Assembly: GCA_020205615.1 (NCBI GenBank)
Contig: CM035167.1
Coordinates: forward strand, 133,327,483 to 133,391,482
Origin: Panax quinquefolius
Lineage: Eukaryota; Streptophyta; Magnoliopsida; Apiales; Araliaceae
DNA length: 64,000 nt
Reading direction: 5' to 3'
In this document: piece by piece, positions 36,813 through 48,978 of the stretch
Numbering within the stretch: position 1 is the first letter of the stretch
Layout of the letters: each line of letters starts with the position of its first letter
Translations under genes and position numbers: made by a program
Notes under the pieces: generated by a model
Told to the model about the DNA's origin: nothing
The model's input: only the letters and a program-made list of their open reading frames with translations
Databases searched by the model: none

Positions 36813-39348
36813 TGTAAAACCCCAAACTTTTTGAATAAAAATGAATTTTCTATAAATATCATTTTTGAATATTATGAAGTGAAATTGATATAATGTTATA
36901 GTTGTGGGTAATATTTATAAATTTTGTAAAGTACGCAAGTTGTTATATAATATTCGATTGGTGGAAATATTCGTTTTAACGAGGGAATATTAAATACAAC
37001 GACACAATCATTGGTGGACCTCATAACGGAATTATTGTTTGGATTGAGAAAACGACAAAAATACTTTATGAAAATAACTACGGAAGTTTTACCGTTAATC
37101 TGTTGAAACACTTTCGGTGTTAAAAGTACGATGTCTGGCGTGGTTGTATAGTAGCACACGGTATTGATTATTGATGCTTATGTGATAAGTCACTCAGCTT
37201 TGTTGGTATTATTAATGTAATAATACAAAAATCTTTTTATATAAAATGTAATACTTTTATAAAGTTATTCTATAAATAGAATATATTATATTTTATTATG
37301 CATAGTATTTGCATAAGGCTGCGTAGTGTTTTGTATAGTAAATTTTTTTTTATATAAAATGAATACTTTTATAAAGCTATCTATTTTATTAGACAATAAT
37401 TAGAATATATTATATTTTATTATGCATAGTGTTTGCGTAAGTATTGCGATAGTGTTTGTATAGTAAAATCTTTTATAAAGTTATTCGTTTTATTAGATTA
37501 TAAATAGAATATATTATATTTTATTTAAAAGATTTTGCTTTAAATATGGACCATCGATTAAAGTAAATCAATCTGGACCGCTTCATGAGTTAGTTACTAT
37601 GCGTCCATTTTTCTATAAATAGAAGCTCATTCCTTCATTATTTTCTTACGAATTCAATTTGAACTCTGAGAGATAAACTATAGAGAGAAAAGAAGAAAGT
37701 ATTCTACTACTTCACTACTTATATATCCAAGATTTTTCTTCTTAAGGTAAGGAATATTATTTGTTGAACTTCGTAAGGGGTGTTATTCTTTTGTATTCAT
37801 GAAGAGAACTTATGTTATTCCATTCTTTATTATTCTACATTGGAATAACTTTGTATCGTGGTCTACCCTATACTTGGTGACATTCTTATATTATTAAAAT
37901 CTTTACTATTACATTTGGAATATCCTCGTACTCATACGTTTTTACGCCGCACTGATTCCGCCTCTTTATTATTCATTGGAATATCTTTCTCAAGTGCATT
38001 TTACGCTTGGACTGGTTAAAATCTTTATTATTATTCTCGTTGGAATATCCTCGTTGCATGCGTTTTACACCGAATTCTGATTCCGTCCTTATTAGTATTC
38101 ATTGGAATAACTTTTATACATCTGGCTGCATGCATGGTGATTTACATTGTTATTCCATTCTTTATTATTCGTTGGGAACATCCAGCCGGTGCGAATTTAC
38201 TTTGACTCGGTTTCCGTTATTTACTATTCTGTTGGAATAACTCATACATCTGCAATCATCATGCATGCGTGGTGATTTCTTTGGTTATTCCATTCTTTAT
38301 TATACTCGGTTGGTTAAAGTTTTGACTTATACTCCATGAAATTAGTAGAATATCCTTGATATTTGCGGCTTCATCCAAAGATATCTTTTCATGAAAATAT
38401 TCTTCCGATCATTCTTGAATTTTACTCTACAAAGCGTGATCGTGTTGACAATTTAGACATTAGTAGTTCTTGGACAAATTAATTCTTGAACTTGTTTTAT
38501 TGAATTCTTATATCATTGTCATCATCCTCATATTTTATATTATGTTGAAAGTCATCTCATGGCACATAGTGCATAGATGGACTTGGTATGATTATGACCG
38601 AGGATTATTGATTGTAATCATGGTAGTAATGTTACAAATGATGTGGTAAAAGTCCTCATTGGCCCGTGAGTGCATTGATGGACGATTGTTGGCATGATGA
38701 TCATGACCATTAATGAATACACAAATATTCTTGGCCCGTAGTGCATGGATAATTATGGTCGTGATACTAAAGAATATCCTTGGTAGTAGTGCGAGGGTGA
38801 TTCGATGATGTGGAATATTTATTAAAATGAGTCTCGTGATAATAGTGATGAAAAACCTTTTTAATCATAAAAGATAGTAGATTTTATTTTCTACTTGACT
38901 CTTTTAATGAATTGCTTGTTCATTGCAGCTTAAACTTGATGTACATTATATTTTATCGGTTTAACATTGTTGGAGACTAATGATAATTTATTCGCATTAT
39001 CTTAGTCATAATATTTCTTCTTGGCCTAGTTGAGCTCACCCTTTTCTTTCAATTGTTATATTCAGAAATGAGAATATAGGTTTGGACGAGTCGAGGAACG
39101 GAGTGATGGTCCAAAGGATAGCATTAGTAGTCCTCACTATTACGGGAAATAGTGTGATAATAATTGTAATGAGGACTCCTTTTGAGTTTGTATAATCTCT
39201 AGTAGATAATATTTGTATTCAAACTCACAATTTATGTTTTGTCGTATTGTACCGGCAATTTGTATTAATAAGTTGTATTTGAATTACATTGCACGTGTAT
39301 CTGGCGACCTAAGATGGGTGATGTATACCTAATTTTGGGGGCGTCACG
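36813..39348 (+). repeat. 5' LTR of the truncated family-A element
   Basis: Starts TGTAAAACCCC and ends GGGGGCGTCAC, with the final A apparently changed. TATA at 37614, donor-like AAG|GTAAGG at 37747, 60-bp array 37800-38245. More diverged from the 7555 and 22559 LTRs than those are from each other. Confidence 0.87.
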
Positions 39349-39350
39349 GT

Positions 39351-39368
39351 TTGGTATCAAAGCTTGGG
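39351..39368 (+). other. Primer-binding site, tRNA-iMet type
   Basis: TTGGTATCAAAGCTTGGG directly follows the LTR and resembles TGGTATCAGAGC, the complement of the initiator tRNA-Met 3' end. Confidence 0.8.
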
Positions 39369-39532
39369 ATATGATCCTGGCTAAGATGTGAGACTAGAAC
39401 TAGGAGGGAGAGCGAGGAATTCCTTCGCTAGTATGACCTACTTAAATTTATTTTGTATTTAAATTGGTTGGTCGAGTTTAGAGATATTATGTTACATGTC
39501 AATTAACCTTTATTTTGTGGCGATATCTTAAA

Positions 39533-40700
39533 ATGACATCGAAAAGTGTTGAGAATAGCAATGGAGCACTAGAGACCGTTGAGTCTCTACATAACAATAA
39601 TCGGAGAATGTGCATCGAAGCGACAATCCTAATGCAAACAACAACAACACCACCAAATGATGAATGATGGATTGTTCGGAGGTTTTATGCAATTCATGAA
39701 TCGCGAGACGAGAGAGCGGCACTTTGTCCAAAATGTAGGTGGAAACACTTTGAAACTCTCGGGCATCACCGCTAAGCGATTCAAGGAGTGGGACCACCAG
39801 AGTTTAAGGAGAGCCAAAACCACTTATGGCGGAAGCATGGATAAAGCAGATCACCAAGATATTTGATGTCTTGGGATGCTCCGAGGAGCATAAAGTTCCC
39901 TTTGCCGCCTTTATGTTGCGCGGAGAGGCAAATTACTGGTGGGAATCGGTAAAACGTACTCAACCTGTCGTACTAAAGATGTCTTGGGAGAAGTTCCAAG
40001 AGCTGTTCAATGACAAATACTTTCTCGAAAGTATTTGTCCTATGAAGGAGGTGGAGTTTATCAAATTAGAGCAAAACAATATGACCGTGTCGTAATACGA
40101 GGCAAAATTTGCTGAGCTATCCCGGTTTGCATCCCACTTGGTGGATAATGAAGAGAGAATGACGCGAATGTTTTTAAGAGGTTCGAAGCCGGAGATATGT
40201 CAACATCTTATTTCTCATAAACTGTGTTTGTATTCAGATGTTGTAAATAGGGCTCAGTTGATGGAGTGCGATAACGAGTCAACGCAACCAAAAGAGAGAA
40301 GGTAAATGAAAATGATAATACCGGTGAGAAAGCGGTCATCGAGCGGTGATAACAAGCGTGGAGGGAATCAACAAGTTAGAAATGGTAACCACTTGATTGG
40401 TAATCGGGGCCAAAACAATAAGAATGGACATTTCAAGAAGAGGAGATTCAACAATGATGGAAAGACGTCAAGACCAAAGACTGTTGTTAAGGAAGAAGAA
40501 AGATCACCTATCATATGCTTCAAATGCGGAGGGAGGGACACATCGGTCCAAATTAACGATCTTAGTCAAAGCGTGTTATAATTGTGGAAGAGAAGGTCAC
40601 TTAGCGATTTTTGTCATTCATCGAAGACAAATTAATTTAGGATGGAGGCACCAAAGGTCGCTCCGAGAGAAAAGTCAAAGCCATTAGTCTGAGGGAGAGC
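39533..40700 (+). pseudogene. gag: gag of the truncated family-A element
   Basis: The ATG at 39533 starts a frame with MTSKSVENSNGALE, soon broken. The Retrotrans_gag core is clear at 39826-40095 (WIKQITKIFDVLGCSEEHK, RGEANYWWESVKR, MSWEKFQELFNDKYF, FIKLEQNNMTV) and continues past a stop with YEAKFAELSRFASHLV. A basic Gly/Asn-rich stretch at 40306-40480 precedes two zinc-knuckle remnants, CFKCGG and CYNCGREGHLAIF (about 40515-40610), in different frames. The product would package RNA in particles. Stops and at least three frame changes inactivate it as read. Confidence 0.85.
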
Positions 40701-41050
40701 GTTTGTTGTGACCTCCCGAAAGCGAGAACCCGAATGAGGTTATCACGGGTAAGATTATCATAAACTCTAGCGAAGTCTACACTTTATTTGATCTGGGTTC
40801 TACCCATACTTTTATTTCTCCTACTTGCGCGATCAACAATTAAATTTGACTCGGAGAAATTAGACTTTGACTTATCTGTGGAAACTCCGTTTGGAGAAAC
40901 CTTCATTACATCCACGGTTTATAAGTCTTGTTTTGGTTCAAGTTGGTACCCACACATTACTGTCGATCTTATTGCATTAAAAATACTTTCATTTGATGTA
41001 ATTCTAGGGATTGATTGGTTAACTACTCATCATCTGAAAAATTGATTGTT
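40701..41050 (+). pseudogene. pol: Aspartic protease region
   Basis: After a short linker the frame reads LFDLGSTHTFIS at about 40785. This corresponds to the retroviral-type active site FDSGASHSFI, with Ser replaced by Leu through a changed TCG/CTG word. Downstream are KLDFDLSVETPFGETFIT and the FDVILGIDWLTTH end (about 40990-41035), which is characteristic of plant gypsy proteases. The enzyme would cleave the Gag-Pol precursor. Confidence 0.82.
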
Positions 41051-42476
41051 TTAAGTAAGGTTGTTAGCTTTCATATTCCTAATCGACCTATTATGCGAAT
41101 TCAAGCAACCAAACCATTAAAATCAATCATCGTCATCTCAAGCCATAAAGCTATTCGTTTATTGAAAAAGCGGATGTCGAAGCTTTCTTAGCTCATGTCA
41201 CGATCTAAACAAAAATACGTCGGTTTTGAATAATATTTCTATTGTTAATGAATTTCCGACGTATTCCACTAAAGAACTTCCCGGCTACCCCAGTGTGAAA
41301 TTGAATTTTGTATCGAACTTGAACCCGAGACAAAACCCATTTCTAAATCCCCATATCGAATGGCTCTGTTGAACTTCGAGAGTTAAAAACTCAACTACAG
41401 GAATTGTTAGACATTGGCTTTATTCGTCCTAGTACTTCTCCTTGGGTGCTCTCTGTTACATTCGTGAAGAAAAAAAGATGGGAGTATCGACTTTGTATTG
41501 ATTATCGGGAGTTGAATCATGTCACCATAAAAAAATAGGTACTCATTACCACGTATTGATGACTGTTTGACCCGATTCTGAAGGAGCCAAATTCTTTTTA
41601 AAGATTGATCTTCGTTTGTGGATATCACCAATTGAAGATTAGAACCAGATGACATTCCAAAGACTCGCTTTTCGAACCTCAGACGGGCATTATGAATTCT
41701 AGTCACGTCCTTTGAATTGACTAATGCTCCTACGCCTTCATGGATATGATGAACCCAAGTATTCAAGAATATTTGAATTACTTTGTGGTCGTCTTTATTG
41801 ATGACATCCTCATATATTCCAAAACCCGTGAAGATCATGAAAGCGACACTTCGAGGTACGATACTCCAAAAGCTTCGTGAATATAAGTTTTATGCCAAGT
41901 TGAAGAAATGCGAGTTACGGCGAGGAAGTAGCATTCCTTGGGCGCGTGGTATCAAGTCATGGAATATCTGCTTGACCCAAAGAAAGATTGAAGTTATTCA
42001 AAAGTGGGAGACCTAAATCGATGTGATCAAGACGTAGCTTTCTACTTAATGGTGGTTATTATCGGAGATTCGTAGAAGGGTTTTCTCGAATCGCTACTCC
42101 ATTAACTCAAATTGACTCGAAAAGATACAAAGTTCGATTGGAGTGAGGAATGTGAGAAGAGTTTTCAAGAACTCAAGAGAGACTTCATTTCAAAGACCGC
42201 TCGACAATACCATCCGGTTCGGAGGATTTGTCATCTGATGATCTTGGGCAAAAGGTTAGGATGTGTTCTCATGCAATACTGGACGATCATACCTTTATCT
42301 CACGATTAACTCAAAAAGAATATGAGAGGAATTATCCTACGTGATCTAGAGTTAGCATTTGTTATCTTCCTTCGCAGACTAAAGATTTGGAGCATTACTC
42401 AGATGGGTTGAAAGTGGAGATCTTTACGGATCATAAAAACCTCAAATATTTCTTCACTCAAAAGGAACTTAATATT
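41051..42476 (+). pseudogene. pol: Reverse transcriptase and truncated RNase H
   Basis: Broken RT motifs appear in order: [24 protein letters not shown] text (41460-41520), KIDLR (about 41600), the catalytic [14 protein letters not shown] (about 41783-41825, with the Asp pair), KLKKCELR (41890-41925), a GYYRRFVEGFSRIATPL thumb segment (42055-42105) and YTDHKN-type RNase H ending FFTQKELNI. Many stops and frameshifts are present, so it is inactive as read. Homology ends abruptly at 42476. Confidence 0.85.
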
Positions 42477-42795
42477 TCTTCAGTTTTATGAAACACCACC
42501 TTAGGCGTTATAACATTTCTTTTTTTCTTTGAAAATTGTGTTTAATAAAATTAATTAGATAAATAAAAGTAGACAATATAGAGTAAAAAGGAAGGGAATA
42601 TTCATAAAATGAATCCACGCGGCAAAAAGTTATCTTAGAAAGAGAGAGCGAGGGAGAGGCGAGGGAGTGGTGGTGAGAAAGAAGTGGTCCACCTGTCCCA
42701 ACTCCAAAACCAAGAGATTAGAGAGGTTTATGGTGACATGCTCCGTCCGCACATTATTGTTACTGCCTGCTCCGGTTCCCCGCTCACTTAGACTA
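42477..42795 (+). promoter_or_regulatory. Upstream region of the TRP gene
   Basis: About 320 bp between the end of the truncated retrotransposon and the TATA box. It has a GA-rich block (GAAAGAGAGAGCGAGGGAGAGG, 42637-42660) and no ORF of note. Promoter function is inferred from position. Confidence 0.45.
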
Positions 42796-42808
42796 CTATA
42801 TATAAAAT
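42796..42808 (+). promoter_or_regulatory. TATA box of the TRP gene
   Basis: CTATATATAAAATAA, followed 45-90 bp downstream by a CT-repeat leader (CTCTCTCT runs, 42850-42892), a common plant 5' UTR composition. Transcription probably starts at about 42825-42840. Confidence 0.6.
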
Positions 42809-42825
42809 AAATAAAACTCATTATC

Positions 42826-44246
42826 ACATCATTGGGGTTTAAGCACTCATCTCTCTCTCTCTCTCTCCTATCTCCTCTCTCTCTCTCTCTTTTTAGGTGG
42901 TTTTTAATTTAAATTTTAATTCAACTCCAGTTTTTCTTGTCCACAATCTTCTCTCTCTTTCTTCATTCTCCTCATCATCTTTTTAATTTACTTTCGTCAC
43001 GTAATTTCGAATTTCTTTCTACATTTGACGACGAATCTGTACAGACTTGCGCAGTTATCATCAGTTTTTATAGAGGTAATTCTGATCATATTTTCTGTCT
43101 ATATTTTTTTTGTTGATTCGAATTTTCTGTTTGGATCGTGTTTTGGTGATGTTCATCGTTTGAATTACCTCGAAAATTTGATTTTTGGATGTTTTACTCT
43201 CATCTTGTTCTCGACAATCGATGTTTTGCCGGAGAATTCCGCTTTTGATCATATGGAGATCGGATCAGATTTTGCGTAATTTGTCCGTTTTTATTTGATA
43301 GCGTGGATTGAATGTTTGCTTAGAATTGTTGTTTTGGACTGCGATCTGTGAAGGTAAATTTAGCAATGCAATTAATGGTGATTTAAACAACTAAACAATG
43401 GAATTTGGAACTGCGTTTAGTGGTTAGTACATAATTTGGTTAACATCAAGGATTTTGTTTTTAGTTAGTTCCTATGAAACTTTTGATTTGAATTTGGGCA
43501 TCTGATTCTGTTTTATGGGCCCTCCTTTGTGTACTTGTATAGATTTCTGCTGATCAAGGTGTTATAATCTGATTCTAGTTAGGTGGAGCTGATTTTTTGG
43601 AATAAAATTTGAATTTCCTCACATAGGTTAGGTGCCACTGGTTAACAAAATATGGATCAGGTAATATTAATTTCAATAAAGCAAATGAAATTTTGAAATT
43701 GTAACAACTCTAAGCTCAACCTGTGATTAGATCCTAGTTCCATTTATATCTTCCCAGGCATGAATCCTAAGAGGCGCATTTTGGAAAAATAATAATCAGT
43801 TTCTAGTTTCGGATCTATTACAATTATATTGAAGACATAAGCCAATTGTACAACAGATATTTGATGAGTCAAGCTGTCTGAAATTTGAAAGATGTCTAGA
43901 GGAACCTTGCTAGAAAGCTCCGCTGGTCTTTTGCTAATATGTCTTGCTACAATAGGAGTATTAAAAATGAAAACACCAAATTTTACTGATATAGTGGTAT
44001 CACATTGCGAGTGGTGGTTCACAATCTTTGATAGTTCATTTTTGTTTTAATATTAGAATCATGTTTGTTGCACCTGGATATATGCATTTTTAGGAGCTTT
44101 ATAAATCTCTGTTGAAAGAACAAATTTTTTGTTTTTGTTTTGCAATTCAATTAATTATTTAAATAACATGTTTACAGACTAAGGTGGCTCTTAGAATACC
44201 CGTACATTGCATTTGATGATCTCTTATTCGCATGCATGCCTGAGAT
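42826..44246 (+). other. 5' UTR of the TRP gene with one long intron
   Basis: Untranslated exon from about 42826 to 43075 ending TAGAG|GTAATT. The intron 43076-44177 has a T-rich 3' end and the acceptor CATGTTTACAG. The second untranslated piece 44178-44246 leads to the ATG. A UTR intron fits other plant TRP-type genes, but the exact start and splice sites are inferred from consensus only. Confidence 0.55.
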
Positions 44247-47200
44247 ATGGTTTTGAAGAAGAGGCAAGAATGTGGATTTTATGGCTACCAGGTCCCTGTT
44301 ATACCTAGAGCTCCAAGATCTCTAAGGGCAAGTATTTACTTGAATTAATACTGTTTTATTCCTATGTACTGGAAAACATCCATTAACATGTCTTGTTTAT
44401 TGGTTGTAGAGGAGGGATTTGATAAAGAAATCAGCAGATGATGGCCAAATTTGTGCATTTGAATTGCTGGCAGCTGTAGCTGGCAAGTTGTTGCAGGAGA
44501 GTGAAAGTTCTGCTTCAAGTAATGCAGCAGAAGGAAAAGAGCAGCTTGGGATTCATAAGGATGGTACTAAAAATGATCAAGTAGATGGGAAAGATGTGAG
44601 ATCAGATTGTCTTGATCAAGGAAGCTGCATCAAGAGTGTACTCGTCTCTGAGTCTGCAGCTCTAGAGCGGAATTTAAAGTCTCCTTTGAATGAACTTCCA
44701 CATTTTGAGAGTGATTTTGGATGCACCTCTGTTGTTTCAAGCTCTGATTTATTGAAGAAAGTTGGCTGTGATGTCAAGTTGGAAAAATACATGAGTAACA
44801 ATGCTGTTGGAAGTATCCCCAGTAAAGCAGAGGGGAGCTTCAATAGTGATGGGAAATTATATGATGGTAACTTAGGGAAAAAAGCTGAAAGACAGGTAGA
44901 GGTTGTAGGGAAACGGGCTGGACACTTGAATGTGGTTAATACCAGCGGTTCAAAGGATCCGATGGAGTTATATGTGAATAATACTAATATGCTGATTAAT
45001 TCAGAGAGTAGTGTAAAATTGCCCTTGTACAGGGCCCATGTTCCTAATTCTCCTTTTCCCAGGCATAGGAATGATGTAAAAATAGGTAATAGAGACGATG
45101 ACGAAAATTACTTTAGGCATAATCAACTTAACACTAAGATAAGGGCCTTTAGGCCACAATCACATATTGGATATCGAAGAATAAGGAAGATGCTGACATC
45201 TAAGTATTGGAAAGCAGCTCCAAAATTGAAGGATTATGAAGTTTCTAACACTGGTGAGTAGAGGCCTTTATCTTTGATGCAGTCCTTGTACTATATTCTT
45301 AGAATTTCTGATGTATACTCAAGTCTAATGTTTTTCTGATTTAATGCTTACAAACTTTTCTATTTAAGGTAGGGGAGGTAGGCCCTTCTATCACAAAAGG
45401 AAAACCATTTATGCACGAGAAAGATGTCAAAATGATGTACATTCTAAAAGGAGGCGCTTGGGTGACCAAAGAGCAACAGTTGCATACGATCAGGAGGCAA
45501 GTTGTGAAAGTATTTCTAATTCCCCTGAGAAGGCCGTGAAGGGAGACAAGAGTGGTACACCTGCAATTTTGCATAGAGGTCCGTACTTTTATTCATTTGT
45601 GGGATTTATGTGATATAGTGTTTATCAATCTCCTAAAGAAACATAATTCATTTCTGCAGCAACTGGAGTCTCATCGTCAGGTGTAGGTCATAAAGCATCC
45701 TTTCAGTCCACGGATACTCGTGGTAGTAATGTCTCTCCATCACAGCCCTTAATAATTTTCAATCTCCCCTTCTTGTTTTTCCTCATCTTGTAATATGTTA
45801 TTTTCTCCTTCGACTTGGTTTCTGGATCTGTTGTTTCATTGCTTTAAAGAGGTTCTTATGCTTTATGTTTCCTTGAATCCAGTGAAGCTTAGCATCAAGT
45901 CCTTCAAAGTGCCTGAGCTTTATATTGAGGTGCCAGAAACTGCAACTGTTGGTTCACTGAAGGTATGAATATTTCCATATATTTTATTTTATTTATTTTT
46001 TGTTTTCTTACCGTATGTAATATGAAACTATGAGTCTATGACGTGGCCAATAACATGATTAACATCCCCATTTGTCTTATTTTTATAATTGAAATGTTTA
46101 TTGGACATTGAGGTTGTTTTACCAAATATACCATTAACCATCTCAGTGTTGAGACTTGAGACCCAACCATACGAGGTTTAATTATATACATGAGCCATTG
46201 GTTTCTTCATCCTTATGGCTGCACTGTGGCCCTCTTATGGTGGATCGATCCTTTTTCTTTTTCTTTTTTTTAATCACAAGCACTACATGTTAGAACTGTA
46301 ACTCCAGATTTTCTGTTTAAAATGGTGAATGTTGCTAAATTTTTGTGAGTTCATCGAGGTTTTACATAGTCTTATTTTGTGTATGGCCGTATTTTTTTCC
46401 ATAGAGGACTGTTATGGAGGCTGTCACTGCTATACTTGGAGGTGGATTACGTGTGGGTCTAGTTCTTCAAGGGAAGAAAGTTAGAGATGACAACAGAACT
46501 CTACAGCAGACTGGTATTTCTCAAAATGAGGACCTTGAAACTCTAGGTTTTACGTTGGAGCCTAATTTCGTTCAAGTTACTTCACCTCTATCTCACAAAG
46601 ATCCTCCACTTCGGCTACCTTGTGAAACTCATCAGCAGTCTTCCAGGTTAGGCATGTTTGTTGTGGACGAATTGTTTCGTGGTAAAATTGTATTGCATCC
46701 AAATTTATAGCATCAACTGAAAGACAAATTTAAGTTCTCTGTTCTTTATATATATATATATATATATTCACACACATATATAAAGAGGAGATGCTTCAAT
46801 TAGTGGGATGCTTGATTATTATTTTAGTTTTTATTTATCTTCTCGTTGTTTAACATCTTTATTCTGTAACTATATATTTATATCTTTGTTTCCTACTTTT
46901 TAATATGAAAAGTTATCTTTTAAGGGTTGTATGATGTTTCTCATAAGTCATAATGCATATGATTTATTTTAATTTAAGATTTCTGTAAAATTTCTTTTGC
47001 AATCACAGCCTTATTTATGTAAATAGTACAAATCATGTCTTTTGTGTTTATGGTGATCATAGTAGCTGATTTTTAGCTCTTTTGCTTGAGAGTTGCTAGT
47101 GTTGCACCAGAAGCTTCAGTTCCATTGCCACTGCCATGTCCATGCTGACTAATATTATGTTTCTCTATTTTCAGGTTACCAGCCCCCATTTTGGATTCAG

Positions 47201-48107
47201 GGTTTTCTAACTTCTCATTTGATCAAGCTCCAGTGACTAATTTGGACAACCATGTTGAAAGTAATCATGAAATTGCCCTTACCGATGTATCCACAGAGGG
47301 AACAGTGCCAGATTCCAAAGCATTGGTTGCTATTCCGGCAATGAGTGCAGAGGCACTTGCTATGGTTCCTGTGAACCCGAAAACTAAGCGATCAGAGCTT
47401 TCTCAGCGTAGAACTAGGAGACCATTCTCTGTCTCAGAAGTTGAAGCACTAGTTGAAGCAGTTGAGAAACTGGGAACTGGAAGGTGTGCAAATTTAAGTT
47501 TACCACTGTTGTTGATAGTTATGCTTTTAGAGCTCTAACATTTCATGCAAACGCAAAATCCAACCTGCTATTTCGTGGACTGGTCCTGCATCAGAATAAA
47601 CAACTACTAGTATTTGATTTCTCTTTGGTTTAATTGAAAGAAGTTGGTTTTCACCCAGTGAATTTTGCAGGTGGCGTGATGTTAAAATGCGTGGCTTTGA
47701 TGATGCAAATCATCGAACTTACGTGGACTTGAAGGTATGAAATCAGCATGCTATCTTCATTGCTGGAATGTTATTTAATATAGGGCGGTGGGTTTGAGAT
47801 TGAGTGTGTGTAGTTTCTTTCATTGATGAGAATTGAAATGGTTTCTTTAGTTTACATACATGGCTTCTCAACTGTTACTTAATCGTTATTCGTTAATAGA
47901 GAGTATGAATTAGGTTTATAACCAACCAACCAACCAACCGTTTGATTTTTGTTTAAACAGGATAAGTGGAAAACATTGGTCCATACAGCCAGCATTGCCC
48001 CCCAGCAACGGAGGGGAGAGCCTGTGCCACAAGAGCTATTGGACAGAGTCTTGGGTGCCCACGCCTACTGGTCTCAGCATCAATCCAAGTATCCCCATCC
48101 CCTCTAA
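44247..48107 (+). CDS. TRP1-like: Telomere-repeat-binding protein, TRP1/NgTRF1 family (679 aa, 9 coding exons)
   Basis: Coding exons: 44247-44327, 44410-45253, 45369-45578, 45660-45722, 45883-45962, 46405-46646, 47175-47483, 47671-47734, 47961-48107 (TAA). Phases agree and total 2040 nt. The N-terminus MVLKKRQECGFYGYQVP is typical of the family. A basic KRRR at about 335-338 could be a nuclear signal. Residues about 400-480 form the family's ubiquitin-like domain (VKLSIKSFKVPELYIEVPE, LVLQGKKVRDDNRTL). Residues about 588-645 are the single Myb domain with the telobox VDLKDKWKTLVHTA, followed by the family's C-terminal extension (PQQRRGEPVPQELLDRVL) that helps bind plant TTTAGGG repeats. It should act in the nucleus at telomeres. 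Intron 1 of the coding part uses a GC donor (AGG|GCAAGT); the others are GT-AG. No in-frame damage seen. The paralogue (TRP1, TBP1 or TRFL) cannot be settled. Confidence 0.93.
46749..46785. repeat. (TA)n microsatellite in an intron
   Basis: A run of about ten TA units, then CACACACATATATA, inside the intron between the ubiquitin-like exon and the next exon of the TRP gene. Confidence 0.85.
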
Positions 48108-48330
48108 AATTAGCCAGCCGGAGAGATTGTAGTTTAAAATTTGGGTTGGGTTGTAATTGTAATCATGTACAAAAACTTGTGATTTAGTAAACAGATAGAA
48201 GAAAAAAAATAGCCATTTTATTTCCTTGTAATATTTAACACTCAATTCTGATTCATTATTATTGCCCGTGTGTCCGGACAGAGGATGGCGCTTGTAAATG
48301 AATTGATGGAATAAACTGCTCTAATTTAGC
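48108..48330 (+). other. 3' UTR of the TRP gene (approximate)
   Basis: Follows the TAA stop. An AATAAA element (GGAATAAACTG, about 48309) and T-rich stretches suggest cleavage near 48330. The end is approximate. Confidence 0.45.
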
Positions 48331-48821
48331 AGATTTTTTCTTCGACATATTCAAATTATGAACAACAAAACAAAATAGAAATATAATTTGATTTTAATGA
48401 TATTAAATTTCAAACTGGTGTGTTTATTTAATTTTAGGTAATACAATTATTATAATTGTATAGTATATAACAAAAATTAATAATCACAAAATCTATTTCA
48501 TTCAAAATTTTTATAAATCATACCCATTTTAAAATTTAATATACCGTAATTTAATCTCAAAAATTAAATTATATCTTTAATCTAGATCGGCTGACGGTGA
48601 TCCATCCACATTCCACCGGCACTTGGGTTGGTTTGGGTTGGGTAGCAGCTGCAGCAGCCAGGCAAGGCAGGCAGCACGTTTGGCCATGTGACGTGATGTC
48701 TATAATACTCTTTATCCTTTAAGTTGCGTCTAGTTGGATTTGGCGTGCAATGTCTTCTACACGCAAACTTATGTTATTCTATTATGGAGTATGTTATTCT
48801 ATTATGGAGAGAGAGAGAAAA

Positions 48822-48978
48822 ATATAGATTCGGTTATCCAGTTAAATTCACGATAAGTTACGATAAGTTGATCAATTGACTAATACAGTACTGACACACA
48901 GAGAGATCATATTTTGTCTGCATGTCAATATTGTATTAGTCAATTGACTAAAATTAACTTCATGATAACCACTCTCAA
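48822..48978. mobile_element. MITE copy 2 (same family as 36544-36700)
   Basis: Ends GGTTATCCAGTTAAATTCACG and TTAACTTCATGATAACC are inverted relative to each other. Inside are TTGATCAATTGACTAATACAGTACTGACAC and its approximate inverse TATTGTATTAGTCAATTGACTAAAA. Shares the GTCAATTGACTAA and AACTTCATG(A/G)TAACC words with the copy at 36544. Confidence 0.62.

Larger units (their letters stand above)
36813..42476 (+). mobile_element. Family-A Ty3/gypsy element, truncated in RNase H
   Basis: A 5' LTR (36813-39348), primer site and decayed gag, protease, RT and part of RNase H read in order on the plus strand. Homology stops after [10 protein letters not shown] at about 42476, where unrelated promoter-proximal DNA of the TRP gene starts. 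Integrase, polypurine tract and 3' LTR are missing. This is the only family-A copy in the window with coding remains, and it identifies family A as Ty3/gypsy. Confidence 0.88.

Noticed and set aside
43025..43279. 84-codon frame at the 5' end of the TRP gene
   Set aside because: It starts in the untranslated first exon and crosses the probable donor at 43076; hydrophobic T-rich text typical of an intron.
44616..45574. Minus-strand frames opposite TRP exons 2 and 3 of the coding part
   Set aside because: Shadows; the plus strand gives a continuous family-matching protein.
47961..48187. Open frame at 47966-48187 in a different phase from the Myb end
   Set aside because: The correct phase from the previous exon gives DKWKTLVHTASIAPQQ, the conserved TRP C-terminus; the other frame is a shadow.
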